Of a DNA stretch of 64,000 nt, positions 7,546 through 16,059 are shown one piece after another; positions within the stretch are counted from its first letter, which is position 1; every line of letters starts with the position of its first letter. The DNA is taken from positions 62,001 through 126,000 of the forward strand of contig NZ_HG964447.1 of assembly GCF_000689255.1 (NCBI RefSeq). The letters run 5' to 3'. A model generated the notes under the pieces. The model did not search any database, had not been told where the DNA came from, and saw only the letters and a program-made list of their open reading frames with translations. The DNA comes from Mycobacterium triplex (GTDB taxonomy: Bacteria > Actinomycetota > Actinomycetes > Mycobacteriales > Mycobacteriaceae). The position numbers and the translations under genes are program-made.

Positions 7546-10289
7546 TGGCAGCGAACAAGACAGCTCCCGGCGCCAAGGCTGACACCAGGACGGCGCCGCC
7601 GCCGCGGCCCTACGCGATCAACAACGCCGAGCTCAAACGCCCCCACATCGCCGGCGAATCCGCGGCCGAGCAGAAGCAGGCCGCCCAAGGGTGGCGGTGG
7701 ATCATCCTGTCCGCGCTGGCTGTGGTCGCGCTACTGACCTACACCAAGATCTGGCCAGCGGCCCAGCACCTGCTCTATTCGCCCTCACCGGTGCGCGACT
7801 ACCTGCTGCCCCCCTCAGCCAACCCGATCTACGTCGTCGCCGGCGTGGGCGTGGGCTGGTTTTGGATCTTGTTCATCGCCGCCCCGGCGATCGCCGCGGC
7901 GGCGGCCGCACTGTGGTGGGCCATGCTGGCGTGGTCCAACCACCGCGCCCGCACCGGCCATCTGGGCCAGCTGCGTGCCGGACAGGCCTGGACCGGTGAG
8001 CAGTACCCCACGGTGCCGCTGATTGTGGGAGGCGCTGGTGTGACCCTGGCCCTGGCCGGGGCCCTGTTGCGCTGGGCCGGGCCCGCGGCGAGCACCCTGC
8101 CTGGTCGGCTGGTGGTCGTTGCGCTATTGGTCGCGGCCGGCTACGGGTTCACCCAATTCGCCTGGTGGGCGTACCTGCGCGGCACCATCACCCGCCAGAT
8201 CAACAAGGTCACCTACCTGGCGTCGTTCACGCTGGGATGGACCGATGACCTGCGAGCTGGCCGCGTCAAGGTCATACGCTGCGCCTACCCGCGCCGGCAA
8301 AAAGCATTCCCCAAGGTGGTCAAGCTGCTCTACAGCCAGCATCCCCGAGCAGTCGGCGACGACCTCATCGCCGAAGTCGGCGCGGTGCTGCGCGAGGTCA
8401 CCGGCCACACCTACACCCTTGAACATGAGGCGTTGACCCGCACACTGACCGCCACCCACACCGTGACCGTCGATGAGCACGACGCCGTCGACGACGCCGA
8501 AACGGTGCTCGCTCCGCTGGTCGCCTCCTGGTTTGATGCGGCAGCCCACATCGCCTCGGTGACCGTGGACACCCCAGCCCCGGTGACCGACGAGGCTGAC
8601 GGGCAGGCCGCCAGCAGCCCGCCCGCCGATGTCGATGAGGAGCTGGCGCAACGAGCGGCCGCCACCGGCAACGACGCCATCGCCTCGCGGATCCGCGAAT
8701 TCACCGTCGGCTTCGCCTACAACCTGAAGGTCAGCTCGGCCTATCGCCGCGGAGTCATCGAAGGCATGGTCTCTGATGCGCTCGGAGGATCCTGGGAAGC
8801 CGAATGGAGCATGGCCTCGCGGCGGGTGCGGTTCGTGCGCAGCCCCGGCCTTCCCGTCCTGGTCGACCCGCCGCTGCAATTCCCCACGGTCACCCGGGCG
8901 ACCATCCGTTCCCTGTACAAGCACACGGTCATCCCGTTCGGCGTCGACGCCTACGGCAACACCATCAGCTGGGACTTCAAACAGTCCCCGCACATGCTCA
9001 TCGCCGGCCAGACCTCCTCGGGCAAGACGTCGGCGCTGATGACAGTGGCCACGCAGTGCGCCCGGCGGGGTTTCAACGTGGTCGAAATCGACCCGAAGGG
9101 CTTCGACTCCCCAGGGATGCGGGATTGGCCGAACGTGTCGCTGGTGACCGCCGGTACCGACGAAGACGGCTTGGTCGGGCACACCGCCGCGCTGCGGTTC
9201 ATCGCCGACACCATGCGCGATCGGCTCTCGCAGGTCAAGATCAATCCCAACCGCGCCGACGACTTCGACCCCATCATCGTGATCACCGACGAGTTCTCCA
9301 ACCTGGTGGTGGCGTTGGCCGAGTTCTACGCGACGTACAAGACCAGCAAGGAAAAAGGAGCGCCGCCCACCACCAAAGACGTCGGGATCCTGCTGCGGAC
9401 CGCGCGAGCAGTGGCCATCCATATGGCGATCGGCATCCAGCGTCCCGACACGATGTTCATCTCTGGTGAGGCGCGCGACAACACCGCGTTGCGGGTGGCG
9501 ATGGGCCGCCTGCGATCCAAGGACGCGGCAATCATGATGTTCAACGACGCGGTCGCGGGCACCCGCATCCAACCGGGCATCAAGGGCCGCGGCACCGTGC
9601 AGCTGCCCGACGGCCGGTTCCGGGAGATGCAAGCGTTCTACACGCCGAAAATCCCGGCCACCGAGGAGCAGTGGGCGGCGTTGACAGACCACGAACGCGC
9701 CATCCTCACCGAGCTGCGCAACGTCGACAGCTTCTGGCCGCGCCGGGTGGTCGACAGTGCGCTGCGCGGCTACGACCCCGAGGACGAAGACCAGTCGCTG
9801 TCGTTCGCCGACATCCGCCAATCACCGATCGTGCTCGCCTCCGAACGTCCCGACCTGGACCCCCTGAGCGAGCAGTACGTGCGACCGTTGAGCGCGGTCC
9901 GCCAGGCCACCATGGACGACGAGCATGCCGACCTCGCGGGGATACCACACGGCCACGATGGGCAGGGCGCCACAGCGCCGGCGGCCGCGTCATTCGGGGC
10001 GCCCGTTGACGGCTTCGACGACGACTATTTACCGACCATCGAAGACGAATACGCTGCCGCGATCCCGGTCGCGGCCAACGAGATCACCCACGGTGATCTG
10101 GTGGACCTTTCCGTTGACGGTGTCGCAGACTGGAAGTACGTTCACGCCGAGCCTTACCTCACCGAAGATGCTGACGGTCTTGACCGGCTGGTGATCCCCT
10201 ATCGGGACCTCGATGACGGTCACGACGCCGCCGACATCGAGGTCGATCCCTACGAGGTGATGCAGGCTCGCAAACTGCATATGCACTAG
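7542..10289 (+). CDS. FtsK/SpoIIIE-like T4SS coupling protein (VirD4/TcpA type)
   Basis: A 915-residue DNA-pumping ATPase predicted to deliver plasmid DNA to the T4SS. The N-terminal part has several membrane segments (about residues 50-65, 95-130, 160-180, 190-210). The ATPase core has Walker A in AGQTSSGKTSAL (about 487-498) and Walker B in PIIVITDEFSNL (about 573-584). GIQRPD near residue 628 fits the conserved region after Walker B. The C-terminal 150 residues are acidic and unassigned. Starts are GTG 7542 or ATG 7545, both overlapping the preceding stop. An FtsK-like ATPase at the end of a VirB4-containing operon is best read as the coupling protein. Confidence 0.82.
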   Translation: MMAANKTAPGAKADTRTAPPPRPYAINNAELKRPHIAGESAAEQKQAAQGWRWIILSALAVVALLTYTKIWPAAQHLLYSPSPVRDYLLPPSANPIYVVAGVGVGWFWILFIAAPAIAAAAAALWWAMLAWSNHRARTGHLGQLRAGQAWTGEQYPTVPLIVGGAGVTLALAGALLRWAGPAASTLPGRLVVVALLVAAGYGFTQFAWWAYLRGTITRQINKVTYLASFTLGWTDDLRAGRVKVIRCAYPRRQKAFPKVVKLLYSQHPRAVGDDLIAEVGAVLREVTGHTYTLEHEALTRTLTATHTVTVDEHDAVDDAETVLAPLVASWFDAAAHIASVTVDTPAPVTDEADGQAASSPPADVDEELAQRAAATGNDAIASRIREFTVGFAYNLKVSSAYRRGVIEGMVSDALGGSWEAEWSMASRRVRFVRSPGLPVLVDPPLQFPTVTRATIRSLYKHTVIPFGVDAYGNTISWDFKQSPHMLIAGQTSSGKTSALMTVATQCARRGFNVVEIDPKGFDSPGMRDWPNVSLVTAGTDEDGLVGHTAALRFIADTMRDRLSQVKINPNRADDFDPIIVITDEFSNLVVALAEFYATYKTSKEKGAPPTTKDVGILLRTARAVAIHMAIGIQRPDTMFISGEARDNTALRVAMGRLRSKDAAIMMFNDAVAGTRIQPGIKGRGTVQLPDGRFREMQAFYTPKIPATEEQWAALTDHERAILTELRNVDSFWPRRVVDSALRGYDPEDEDQSLSFADIRQSPIVLASERPDLDPLSEQYVRPLSAVRQATMDDEHADLAGIPHGHDGQGATAPAAASFGAPVDGFDDDYLPTIEDEYAAAIPVAANEITHGDLVDLSVDGVADWKYVHAEPYLTEDADGLDRLVIPYRDLDDGHDAADIEVDPYEVMQARKLHMH

Positions 10290-10306
10290 CGACAACGGAG
10301 GTGGGT

Positions 10307-10720
10307 ATGGCGCCCAGGAAAAGGAAAAACGGCAGGGCTGCCGCGGAGGCCGCGTATGCCAACCTACTCAAAGACAACACCGCCCTCGTCGGTGATGTCG
10401 GAGAAACCTGGGACGCCTACGTGGCCCAGCTCCACGACGCGGCGGCGGCACGGGAGCGCTACGAAGAGGCGCGCGCCGCGGCGGTCAAAGGTGGTGCGGT
10501 CACCAACGATCAACTCGACCAAATGGGCTACAAGAAAACCGCCAAGTTGCCCACACCGCCGCCCAGAACCCCGGCCGGCCCCACCTCGCAGAGCTCGCCG
10601 GGGTCCAAGCCGGATGCCCCCGCGGGGCGGCCCGAGCCATCTTCTGATTCACACACCAACGGTGTATCAGCCGAGCCGGCGTTGGCCTCGGTGGGCGCCG
10701 CCAACCGAGGGGAGTACTGA
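10307..10720 (+). CDS. Unassigned charged protein after the coupling ATPase
   Basis: A 137-residue protein with no recognised family. The N-terminal 80 residues are helical and charged (basic start RKRKNGRAAAEAAY, then ERYEEARAAAVKGG). The C-terminal half is Pro/Ser-rich and probably disordered. No membrane segment. ATG 10307 is preferred over the GTG six bases upstream because it is 8 bases from GGAGG. The stop overlaps the start of the next gene (TGATG), so it is translationally coupled. It may be an accessory factor of the T4SS coupling protein, but nothing in the sequence proves this. Confidence 0.6.
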   Translation: MAPRKRKNGRAAAEAAYANLLKDNTALVGDVGETWDAYVAQLHDAAAARERYEEARAAAVKGGAVTNDQLDQMGYKKTAKLPTPPPRTPAGPTSQSSPGSKPDAPAGRPEPSSDSHTNGVSAEPALASVGAANRGEY

Positions 10721-10914
10721 TGAGTGCGATCGACGCGCTGGTCCAAGAGTCTCAGGAGCAGCACCGCCGCTACTACGACCTGTTCGGCCATAACCCGGTG
10801 CGTGGTGACGGGCTGCGTGAGGTCGGCGAACTGAGCCGGCAATGCGCCGAGCAGGCCCGCGAAATCCGTCAACAGGTCTTGGATTCGAACTTCTCCACGG
10901 CGGTGCTCGGCTAA
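10720..10914 (+). CDS. Small helical protein (64 residues), unassigned
   Basis: A 64-residue predicted all-helical protein rich in Gln, Glu and Arg (ESQEQHRRYYDLFG, then SRQCAEQAREIRQQ). Both ends overlap their neighbours: TGATG at the start and TAATG at the stop, so three consecutive small genes are translationally coupled. No motif was recognised. Size and helical content would suit a small adaptor or chaperone, but it lacks a WxG motif and is not called as an Esx protein. Confidence 0.6.
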   Translation: MSAIDALVQESQEQHRRYYDLFGHNPVRGDGLREVGELSRQCAEQAREIRQQVLDSNFSTAVLG

Positions 10915-11792
10915 TGGGCGGTCACGGCGGCCCTTTCGCCCAGTCAACCGGTCATGATCACGTACCGCTGGACGGGTTCAACGGAAACGCCACCGGTGCC
11001 GGTGGTGCCGCGGACGGCAGTGCTGATGTCAACATCAACGGCGGCAACGCCATCGCGGGTAACTCCGCAGCCGAGGCCGCCGAGATCGCCGCAGTCCCCA
11101 ATCCGCAATCACCCGAAGGCCAACGTCAGATCCTGGCGATCATCGAGAAATACCAGTCCAAAAGCGCTGGCACAGTTGAAGAATCGGCGGCCACCCAGCA
11201 GGCCAACGGCGAGGACGCCGCCAACGGCGGTCACCACCACCATGGAGACGACGACGGTAAAGACGACTCCAAAGGCGGTAGCGGCCTGATGGACATCTTG
11301 AGCCAATTGCTCGGCTCAGGGAGCTCAGGGCTGCAAGGCATGAACCCGTTGGGTCAGGGCATGAGCCCGTTCGGGCAAGGAATGGGCGGTGCTGGCGCCA
11401 ACCCGTTCGGCGACCCCTACGGTGCGCAGCAGGCCGGTGCGACCAGCCCGGCCGCCAACCCCTTCGCCGACCCGCTGGCCTCGCCGAGCGCGCCGGCGGC
11501 CACCACCGTGGGAGCCACCTCAGACCCGTTCTCCAGCTCCCCCACCGGCGCCACCAACGCGACCCCGGCGGGCAGCAACCCCAACGCGGCCACCAACCCC
11601 TTCACCACCGCAGACAACCCCGGCGGACAAGGCGGTGGCGGCGGTGCGGGGGCTGTTCCGGCGACCGGCGGCGGCACCAAGCCAGGCGCGAGCGCGACGA
11701 ACACCTCGGGTGTGGACCTGGATGCGTTTTCCGGCGGTGATGGCGGCGCTGTTCCCGCGGACCCGGCCACCAGCGCTACGGGCAGCAAGTAG
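10914..11792 (+). CDS. Gly/Ala/Pro/Asn-rich low-complexity protein
   Basis: A 292-residue protein starting at ATG 10914, which overlaps the upstream stop; a longer reading from 10842 would run through the previous gene and is rejected. The first 100 residues contain a helical segment (SPEGQRQILAIIEKYQSK). A His/Asp-rich patch follows, then a repetitive region with short GQGM-type and NPF-type units (NPFGDP, NPFADP, NPFTTAD). No membrane segment or catalytic motif. It resembles low-complexity Esp-type proteins found near ESX loci in composition only. Secreted or surface roles are possible but unproven. Confidence 0.6.
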   Translation: MGGHGGPFAQSTGHDHVPLDGFNGNATGAGGAADGSADVNINGGNAIAGNSAAEAAEIAAVPNPQSPEGQRQILAIIEKYQSKSAGTVEESAATQQANGEDAANGGHHHHGDDDGKDDSKGGSGLMDILSQLLGSGSSGLQGMNPLGQGMSPFGQGMGGAGANPFGDPYGAQQAGATSPAANPFADPLASPSAPAATTVGATSDPFSSSPTGATNATPAGSNPNAATNPFTTADNPGGQGGGGGAGAVPATGGGTKPGASATNTSGVDLDAFSGGDGGAVPADPATSATGSK

Positions 11793-11813
11793 TCCGGGCA
11801 CAGCGCGCAGGTC

Positions 11814-13712
11814 ATGGTGTCCACCGCCGTCAGTAGCGTCCCGGTCACCTCATGGTGGTACGGGCAAAGCCGAGCGCGCGACGTTGCGCGGCGCCTGGAA
11901 TCGCTGTCGGGGCTCTCACCGGCACCGGGGCCCGCCGGGGTGATCACCGCCCGCCGCGACGAACTGACGGTGACCTTCGTCGAAGGGCTCAAAGCTCCCC
12001 TGCCCCAGCCGTGGCAGCCCGCCGGCCGCGAAGCCCGCATCGGTTGGGAAGCCGTCGACCCCGGGTACCCACCGGACCCCAACCATCCGGTTTACCTGGT
12101 GGTGTTCGGGACCACCGATGACGGTGGACTGGTGGGGTTGAACCTGGCCGCATTTCCCCGGCTGCGCGTCGAAGGAGATCCCGACACCGCTGCCGCATTG
12201 ATCCGCCGCTGGGTGCTGGAACTGGTGGCTACCCATCCCGCCATCAGCATTGGGATCACCGACGACGTGTGGACGGGGCCATGGACCACCCGGGTGCAAC
12301 CAGTGGCGCCGGGGTCTGTTCCCGGCGTCGACGTGCTGGTGTGTGGTCCCGGGCTGACCTATGCCGAACGCGCCCAGATCGTGGCCGCGGCGACCAGCCC
12401 GATCCTGATTGACCTCGGTCAAGACGCGGCGATGTCGAGCACCTGGGTGATCAACTGTGGTCCCGATCGGCTCGGGCAGATCAGTCGCGGCTCCTCGTCG
12501 CGGCCGATGACGGCCACACTGATCGTTCCCAGCGCCGAGGTCGTCGAGCGCTGCGCCGAACTGCTGACCGACCAGCCTGAGCATCCGGTCGCCACCCCTG
12601 AAGCGGTGCCGGCCGAACGCGGCGCCGCCGCCGGCGCAGTGCACTGGGATGACTCGGCCCTCGATACGACCGGCCTCGACGAGGACAGCCCGACCACTGG
12701 GACTGCAGGCCTTGCCGACAGCGCGCCCCGGCCTGAACCCGCGCCTGGCGAGCAGGGCCCGATCGACTTCTTCGCCCCCGGGAACGCAACCTCGACGCCC
12801 GCGGCGCCGACGTTCCTGGTCGCCGACCACCCCGATGACAGCCAAGCCGCCCAACGCGCCCCCGTTGCGGCACCCGCAGACGAGCACCACGCTCCGGGCC
12901 CGGCCCCGCACGCTGCACAAGCCGACCTGCCGGCAGCTGCACTGCCTGTTGCCGCGGCGACCGAAAGCCGGCAACAGACCGATGGGCCAGCGCCGGTGAT
13001 CGCGCCGATGTGGAACCGCATCCTTGGCCAGGTAGTACTGCAACCACCGCACAGCACCCAAGAGCCCGGGCCCCGGGAAAAGCGGCTCAACGAACTCACC
13101 GTGTTCCTTCAGCACCGCCCCTGGGCCAGGGCCGATGACATCATCGCCTGTGTCTACGGCGGGGCGGCCTCAGAAAAAACGGTGACCCAGCAGCTCTCCT
13201 TGCTGCGCGCACGGCTGGGAGTCGTGCGCCCCGGTGGGCCAAAAGCGTTGCCGCCCATGAGCGATGGTGGCTATCACCTCGACAACGCGGTGCGCTCAGA
13301 CTGGATGGAATTCGAGCGGCTGGTGGAAATCCTCGTCGAGACCACCCCCACCCCGAACCTGATCGCAGCGATGGATCTGGTCACCGGGCCGCCGCTGAGC
13401 AGAATCCCGCCGAAAGAATGGGCCTGGACCAAAGACTTGCGCGAAGAGTTACGTGACCGAGTTCCCGCAGCTGCGGTGGCCCTGGCGCGCCGGCACCACG
13501 ACGCCAAGCGGTTCGGGGCCGCGGTCGAAGTCGCGCGCAAAGGCTTGTGGTATGACAGCGTTCGACAGGACCTGTGGCAGGTCGCGCTGGCGGCGGCTCT
13601 CGAGGGCCACGACAAGGACGCGTTCCGCGCATTGCGCGGACAGTTCCTCGCGACCGTCGCCGGACCCGATCGGGATCCGGTGGTCTTCGATCTCACGCGA
13701 CAGGCAGGATAA
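11814..13712 (+). CDS. Protein with C-terminal winged-helix/BTAD-like (SARP-type) region
   Basis: A 632-residue protein. Residues 1-250 form a soluble domain with no clear family. Residues 260-400 are a Pro/Ala-rich linker. Residues 415-632 begin with a winged-helix-like segment (KRLNELTVFLQHRPWARADDI, CVYGG, EKTVTQQLSLLRARLG) and continue with a helical repeat region typical of bacterial transcriptional activator domains (BTAD), ending ALAAALEGHDKDAFRALRGQFLATV. Such C-termini occur in actinobacterial proteins with LysM or ATPase partners near mobile elements. It may regulate the transfer/ESX genes. It lies 21 bases after the previous stop. Confidence 0.6.
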   Translation: MVSTAVSSVPVTSWWYGQSRARDVARRLESLSGLSPAPGPAGVITARRDELTVTFVEGLKAPLPQPWQPAGREARIGWEAVDPGYPPDPNHPVYLVVFGTTDDGGLVGLNLAAFPRLRVEGDPDTAAALIRRWVLELVATHPAISIGITDDVWTGPWTTRVQPVAPGSVPGVDVLVCGPGLTYAERAQIVAAATSPILIDLGQDAAMSSTWVINCGPDRLGQISRGSSSRPMTATLIVPSAEVVERCAELLTDQPEHPVATPEAVPAERGAAAGAVHWDDSALDTTGLDEDSPTTGTAGLADSAPRPEPAPGEQGPIDFFAPGNATSTPAAPTFLVADHPDDSQAAQRAPVAAPADEHHAPGPAPHAAQADLPAAALPVAAATESRQQTDGPAPVIAPMWNRILGQVVLQPPHSTQEPGPREKRLNELTVFLQHRPWARADDIIACVYGGAASEKTVTQQLSLLRARLGVVRPGGPKALPPMSDGGYHLDNAVRSDWMEFERLVEILVETTPTPNLIAAMDLVTGPPLSRIPPKEWAWTKDLREELRDRVPAAAVALARRHHDAKRFGAAVEVARKGLWYDSVRQDLWQVALAAALEGHDKDAFRALRGQFLATVAGPDRDPVVFDLTRQAG

Positions 13713-13722
13713 AGGGGCCGCC

Positions 13723-13956
13723 ATGCATTCCATCACTGTGACGCAATTCAAGGACGACGACGACGAGGTCATCACCACTGCCGAGACCGACCCGGCTGCC
13801 TTGTCGGTGTCGGTGTGCACCACCGGCGCGATCGTCGATGTCGACGCTGCCGTCAAGACGCTGCGTCCGCTGGGTGTCGAGGGATTCACCGAGTTGTTCC
13901 TGGCCTGCGCGCAGGCGGCGTTCGCCCACCGCTACGACCCACTGTTGTCCGAGTAG
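13723..13956 (+). CDS. Small acidic protein, unassigned
   Basis: A 77-residue acidic protein (early DDDDEV run) with a predicted beta-rich first half and a helix near the C-terminus (TELFLACAQAAFAHRY). ATG 13723 is preceded by AAAGGGG at 8 bases; a longer reading from 13453 lies inside the upstream gene in another frame and is rejected. It is in the same strand and operon as the flanking genes. No family recognised. Confidence 0.55.
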   Translation: MHSITVTQFKDDDDEVITTAETDPAALSVSVCTTGAIVDVDAAVKTLRPLGVEGFTELFLACAQAAFAHRYDPLLSE

Positions 13957-13969
13957 CGGCAGGGTCGTC

Positions 13970-15574
13970 ATGGGCTTGGATATCGACACCAGTGGACTGC
14001 GCCGCGCCGGCGAACTGGTTCACGCCGCCGGTGAGGTCTTACACCAGCAGTTAGACGCCGACGCGCCGCCCTGCGGGGACGATGAAGTGTCCAAGGCCCT
14101 GATGGACAACCTCAACGCCTGGCAACGCTGGCTGGTCGCGCACCTCAAAGCCGGTGCCCAGCAAGCATTTAGCGCCGCGGCCGGTATCCACAACGCGGCC
14201 GGCGGATTCGACACCCACGACGCTGCGGCCGCGGCGGCCTACGGCGGCGCCGGCGGCCACGCACCAGTGGCCACGCCGGCTGCCGCCCACAGCGGACCGG
14301 GCGCGGCGGGCGCTGCACCTACCGGGCCCCCGGCCAACTCACCCGTGCCGGACATCAGCGGCCGCGACGGTGAGAAGCTCGCCCTGGCGCTGCACTCCGG
14401 CGCCGGGCCCGCGCCGGCTTTGGCCAAAGCCGCGCAGTGGGAAGGCGTGGCCGCCCAAGCAGTGACCGCGCATACCGCACTCACCGGGGCCCGAACCCAG
14501 CTGCTCGCCTCCGGTCACGCCGCGCTGAGCGCACCGCTGGTGACACGGCTGGACCGGGCCATCGGCTGGACTCAGCAGGTCGCCACCCACGCCAGCGCAC
14601 TGGCCAACGGCTACAGCACCGCCGCCGGCGCCCACACCACCGCCACGACCGCAGTCGGCCACCCCACGGTGTGGCGCACCACGAAAACGAACTTGGCCGA
14701 GGCACGCGCGGACCCGTTCGGGGCGCCTCGAGCGCAGGCCTACCAAGCCCAGTTGACCGGGATGCAGCACACCGCCAGAGTCACGTTGACCGGCTATACC
14801 ACCACCGGAACCGCGGCCAGCACACCGCCGAGCACACTTCCCCCCGGTCCCGGATTGGCCCCCACCACCCCAAACGCTCCCGGCTCACCCACGCCCAACA
14901 CCGCTGACAAACCGGGCCAAACCGATCAACAAGACGATCCCCACGCGCCGACATCAGGTGATGGCACCCCGCAGACGTCCAAAGCGACGTCCGGGGAAGG
15001 ATCGGGTTTCCAGGACATGCTCGGCTCCCTCATGGGGGCACTCGGTCCGCTGATGCAGTCACTGGGCCAAGCCAATCCTCTACAGTCGCTGGGCCAACTC
15101 GGCCAGCAGCTCAGCCAGCAGGCTGGCAATCTGGCCAAGGCCACCAAACCACCGATCAAGCCCGCCGCGCTAACTCACGCGCATCCGGCAGGAGGTGGAG
15201 CCCACAAGGGTGGAGGCGGTGGCAGCCCGATCAAACCTGCCGTTCTGGGCGGGGTCCACTCGGCCGGGCTGACCGGAACCCCGGCCTCCTCGCCTCCTGC
15301 CGCGCCGAGCAAGCCGGCGGCCCCCGCCGCCGCGAGCGCCAGCGGATCCGGCGGCATGGGCATGATGCCGATGGGGCGCCACGCTGAAGGCACCGACTCC
15401 AAGAAGGTGCACAGCTACGAGCAGCCAATACCCGAAGTCGAACCCGAAGGAAGGCCCGGAGTCGTCGGGGCTGCCGCCAAAGCTGAGCCCGTGGTCAAAC
15501 CCGAAGCGCACAACGCCGTCAAGGCGCGCATCGCTGCCCGCAAGAAAGCAACCGCGACCGGCGACGACGCCTAG
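13970..15574 (+). CDS. Probable ESX-secreted protein with Esx/EspC-like N-terminal helical domain
   Basis: A 534-residue Ala/Gly/Pro-rich protein. Residues 1-95 form a helical hairpin beginning MGLDIDTSGLRRAGELVHAAG and ending AAAAAY, a pattern seen in DUF2580/EspC-like and other ESX substrate domains. A second helical region (about residues 125-290) contains HSALANGYSTAAGAH-type segments. The C-terminal half has low-complexity Pro/Thr and Gln-rich stretches (SLGQLGQQLSQQAGN). Such substrates are commonly encoded beside ESX genes, here 480 bases upstream of eccA. ATG 13970 is chosen because the longer reading from 13838 overlaps the previous gene. The exact family is inferred. Confidence 0.55.
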   Translation: MGLDIDTSGLRRAGELVHAAGEVLHQQLDADAPPCGDDEVSKALMDNLNAWQRWLVAHLKAGAQQAFSAAAGIHNAAGGFDTHDAAAAAAYGGAGGHAPVATPAAAHSGPGAAGAAPTGPPANSPVPDISGRDGEKLALALHSGAGPAPALAKAAQWEGVAAQAVTAHTALTGARTQLLASGHAALSAPLVTRLDRAIGWTQQVATHASALANGYSTAAGAHTTATTAVGHPTVWRTTKTNLAEARADPFGAPRAQAYQAQLTGMQHTARVTLTGYTTTGTAASTPPSTLPPGPGLAPTTPNAPGSPTPNTADKPGQTDQQDDPHAPTSGDGTPQTSKATSGEGSGFQDMLGSLMGALGPLMQSLGQANPLQSLGQLGQQLSQQAGNLAKATKPPIKPAALTHAHPAGGGAHKGGGGGSPIKPAVLGGVHSAGLTGTPASSPPAAPSKPAAPAAASASGSGGMGMMPMGRHAEGTDSKKVHSYEQPIPEVEPEGRPGVVGAAAKAEPVVKPEAHNAVKARIAARKKATATGDDA

Positions 15575-15628
15575 CGGTGGCTTACCCTTGCACCCCCCGC
15601 TGTCGCACTTTTGTGCCACGCTAATGGC

Positions 15629-15751
15629 ATGACCGATCAGCCGGTGCGGCCAGCCGCCGCACACCACAGTGCGACCCCCTTGGGGTCAGCTGCGGTGGCG
15701 CACCCGCTGTGCGATCCCATCAGCCCACCAGTGTTAGGCGACATCTTCTGA
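15629..15751 (+). CDS. Possible 40-residue leader or small protein coupled to the next gene
   Basis: A short frame starting ATGACCGATCAG at 15629 encodes 40 residues (MTDQPVRPAAAHHS...) and ends in TGA whose last base is the A of the next start (TGATG at 15749-15753). Exact stop-start overlap is how neighbouring genes in this operon are joined, which supports real translation. The protein is Ala/Pro/His-rich without a family. It may be a translated leader that couples expression of the espL-like/eccA genes, or chance. Confidence 0.35.
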   Translation: MTDQPVRPAAAHHSATPLGSAAVAHPLCDPISPPVLGDIF

Positions 15752-16059
15752 TGGATATCCCCCTGCACCCCGCTGTGGTCGCCGAAATGGCGCGCGGCCA
15801 GCAATTCCTCGAACGAATCCGATCGGCGCGCCGAAACCTCGAACAACTACGGGTCACGGTGAGCTGCCCCGACGGCGACAACACGCTCGTCTTCGACGGC
15901 GACGGCATGATCGTCGAGGCGTCGTTCGCCGCGGACCTGTTTGACCGCTACCCCGGCGACAAGCTCAGTGAACTGCTGCTGGCCATGTCAGAGGAAGGAT
16001 ATTCCCAGGTGTCACAACACGTCAGCGCCCAAGTCGCCGCGGTCGTGGAGCAGCGATGA
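15751..16059 (+). CDS. YbaB/EbfC-like protein (EspL-like)
   Basis: A 102-residue protein. A helix (HPAVVAEMARGQQFLERIRSAR) is followed by a central beta sheet (LRVTVSCPDGDNTLVFDGDGMI) and a C-terminal helix. This helix-sheet-helix order and size match the YbaB/EbfC nucleoid-associated fold, which includes EspL of ESX-1. EspL-like proteins are encoded within ESX loci, and here the stop overlaps the eccA start (ATGA). ATG 15751 is preferred to upstream in-frame GTG/ATG positions because of the TGATG overlap with the preceding short frame. Likely a cytosolic accessory of the ESX system. Confidence 0.6.
   Translation: MDIPLHPAVVAEMARGQQFLERIRSARRNLEQLRVTVSCPDGDNTLVFDGDGMIVEASFAADLFDRYPGDKLSELLLAMSEEGYSQVSQHVSAQVAAVVEQR

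Noticed and set aside
8124..9821. Minus-strand frame of 565 codons opposite the coupling ATPase
   Set aside because: The translation is Gly/Arg/His-rich without fold-like pattern, and the plus-strand gene has both Walker motifs.
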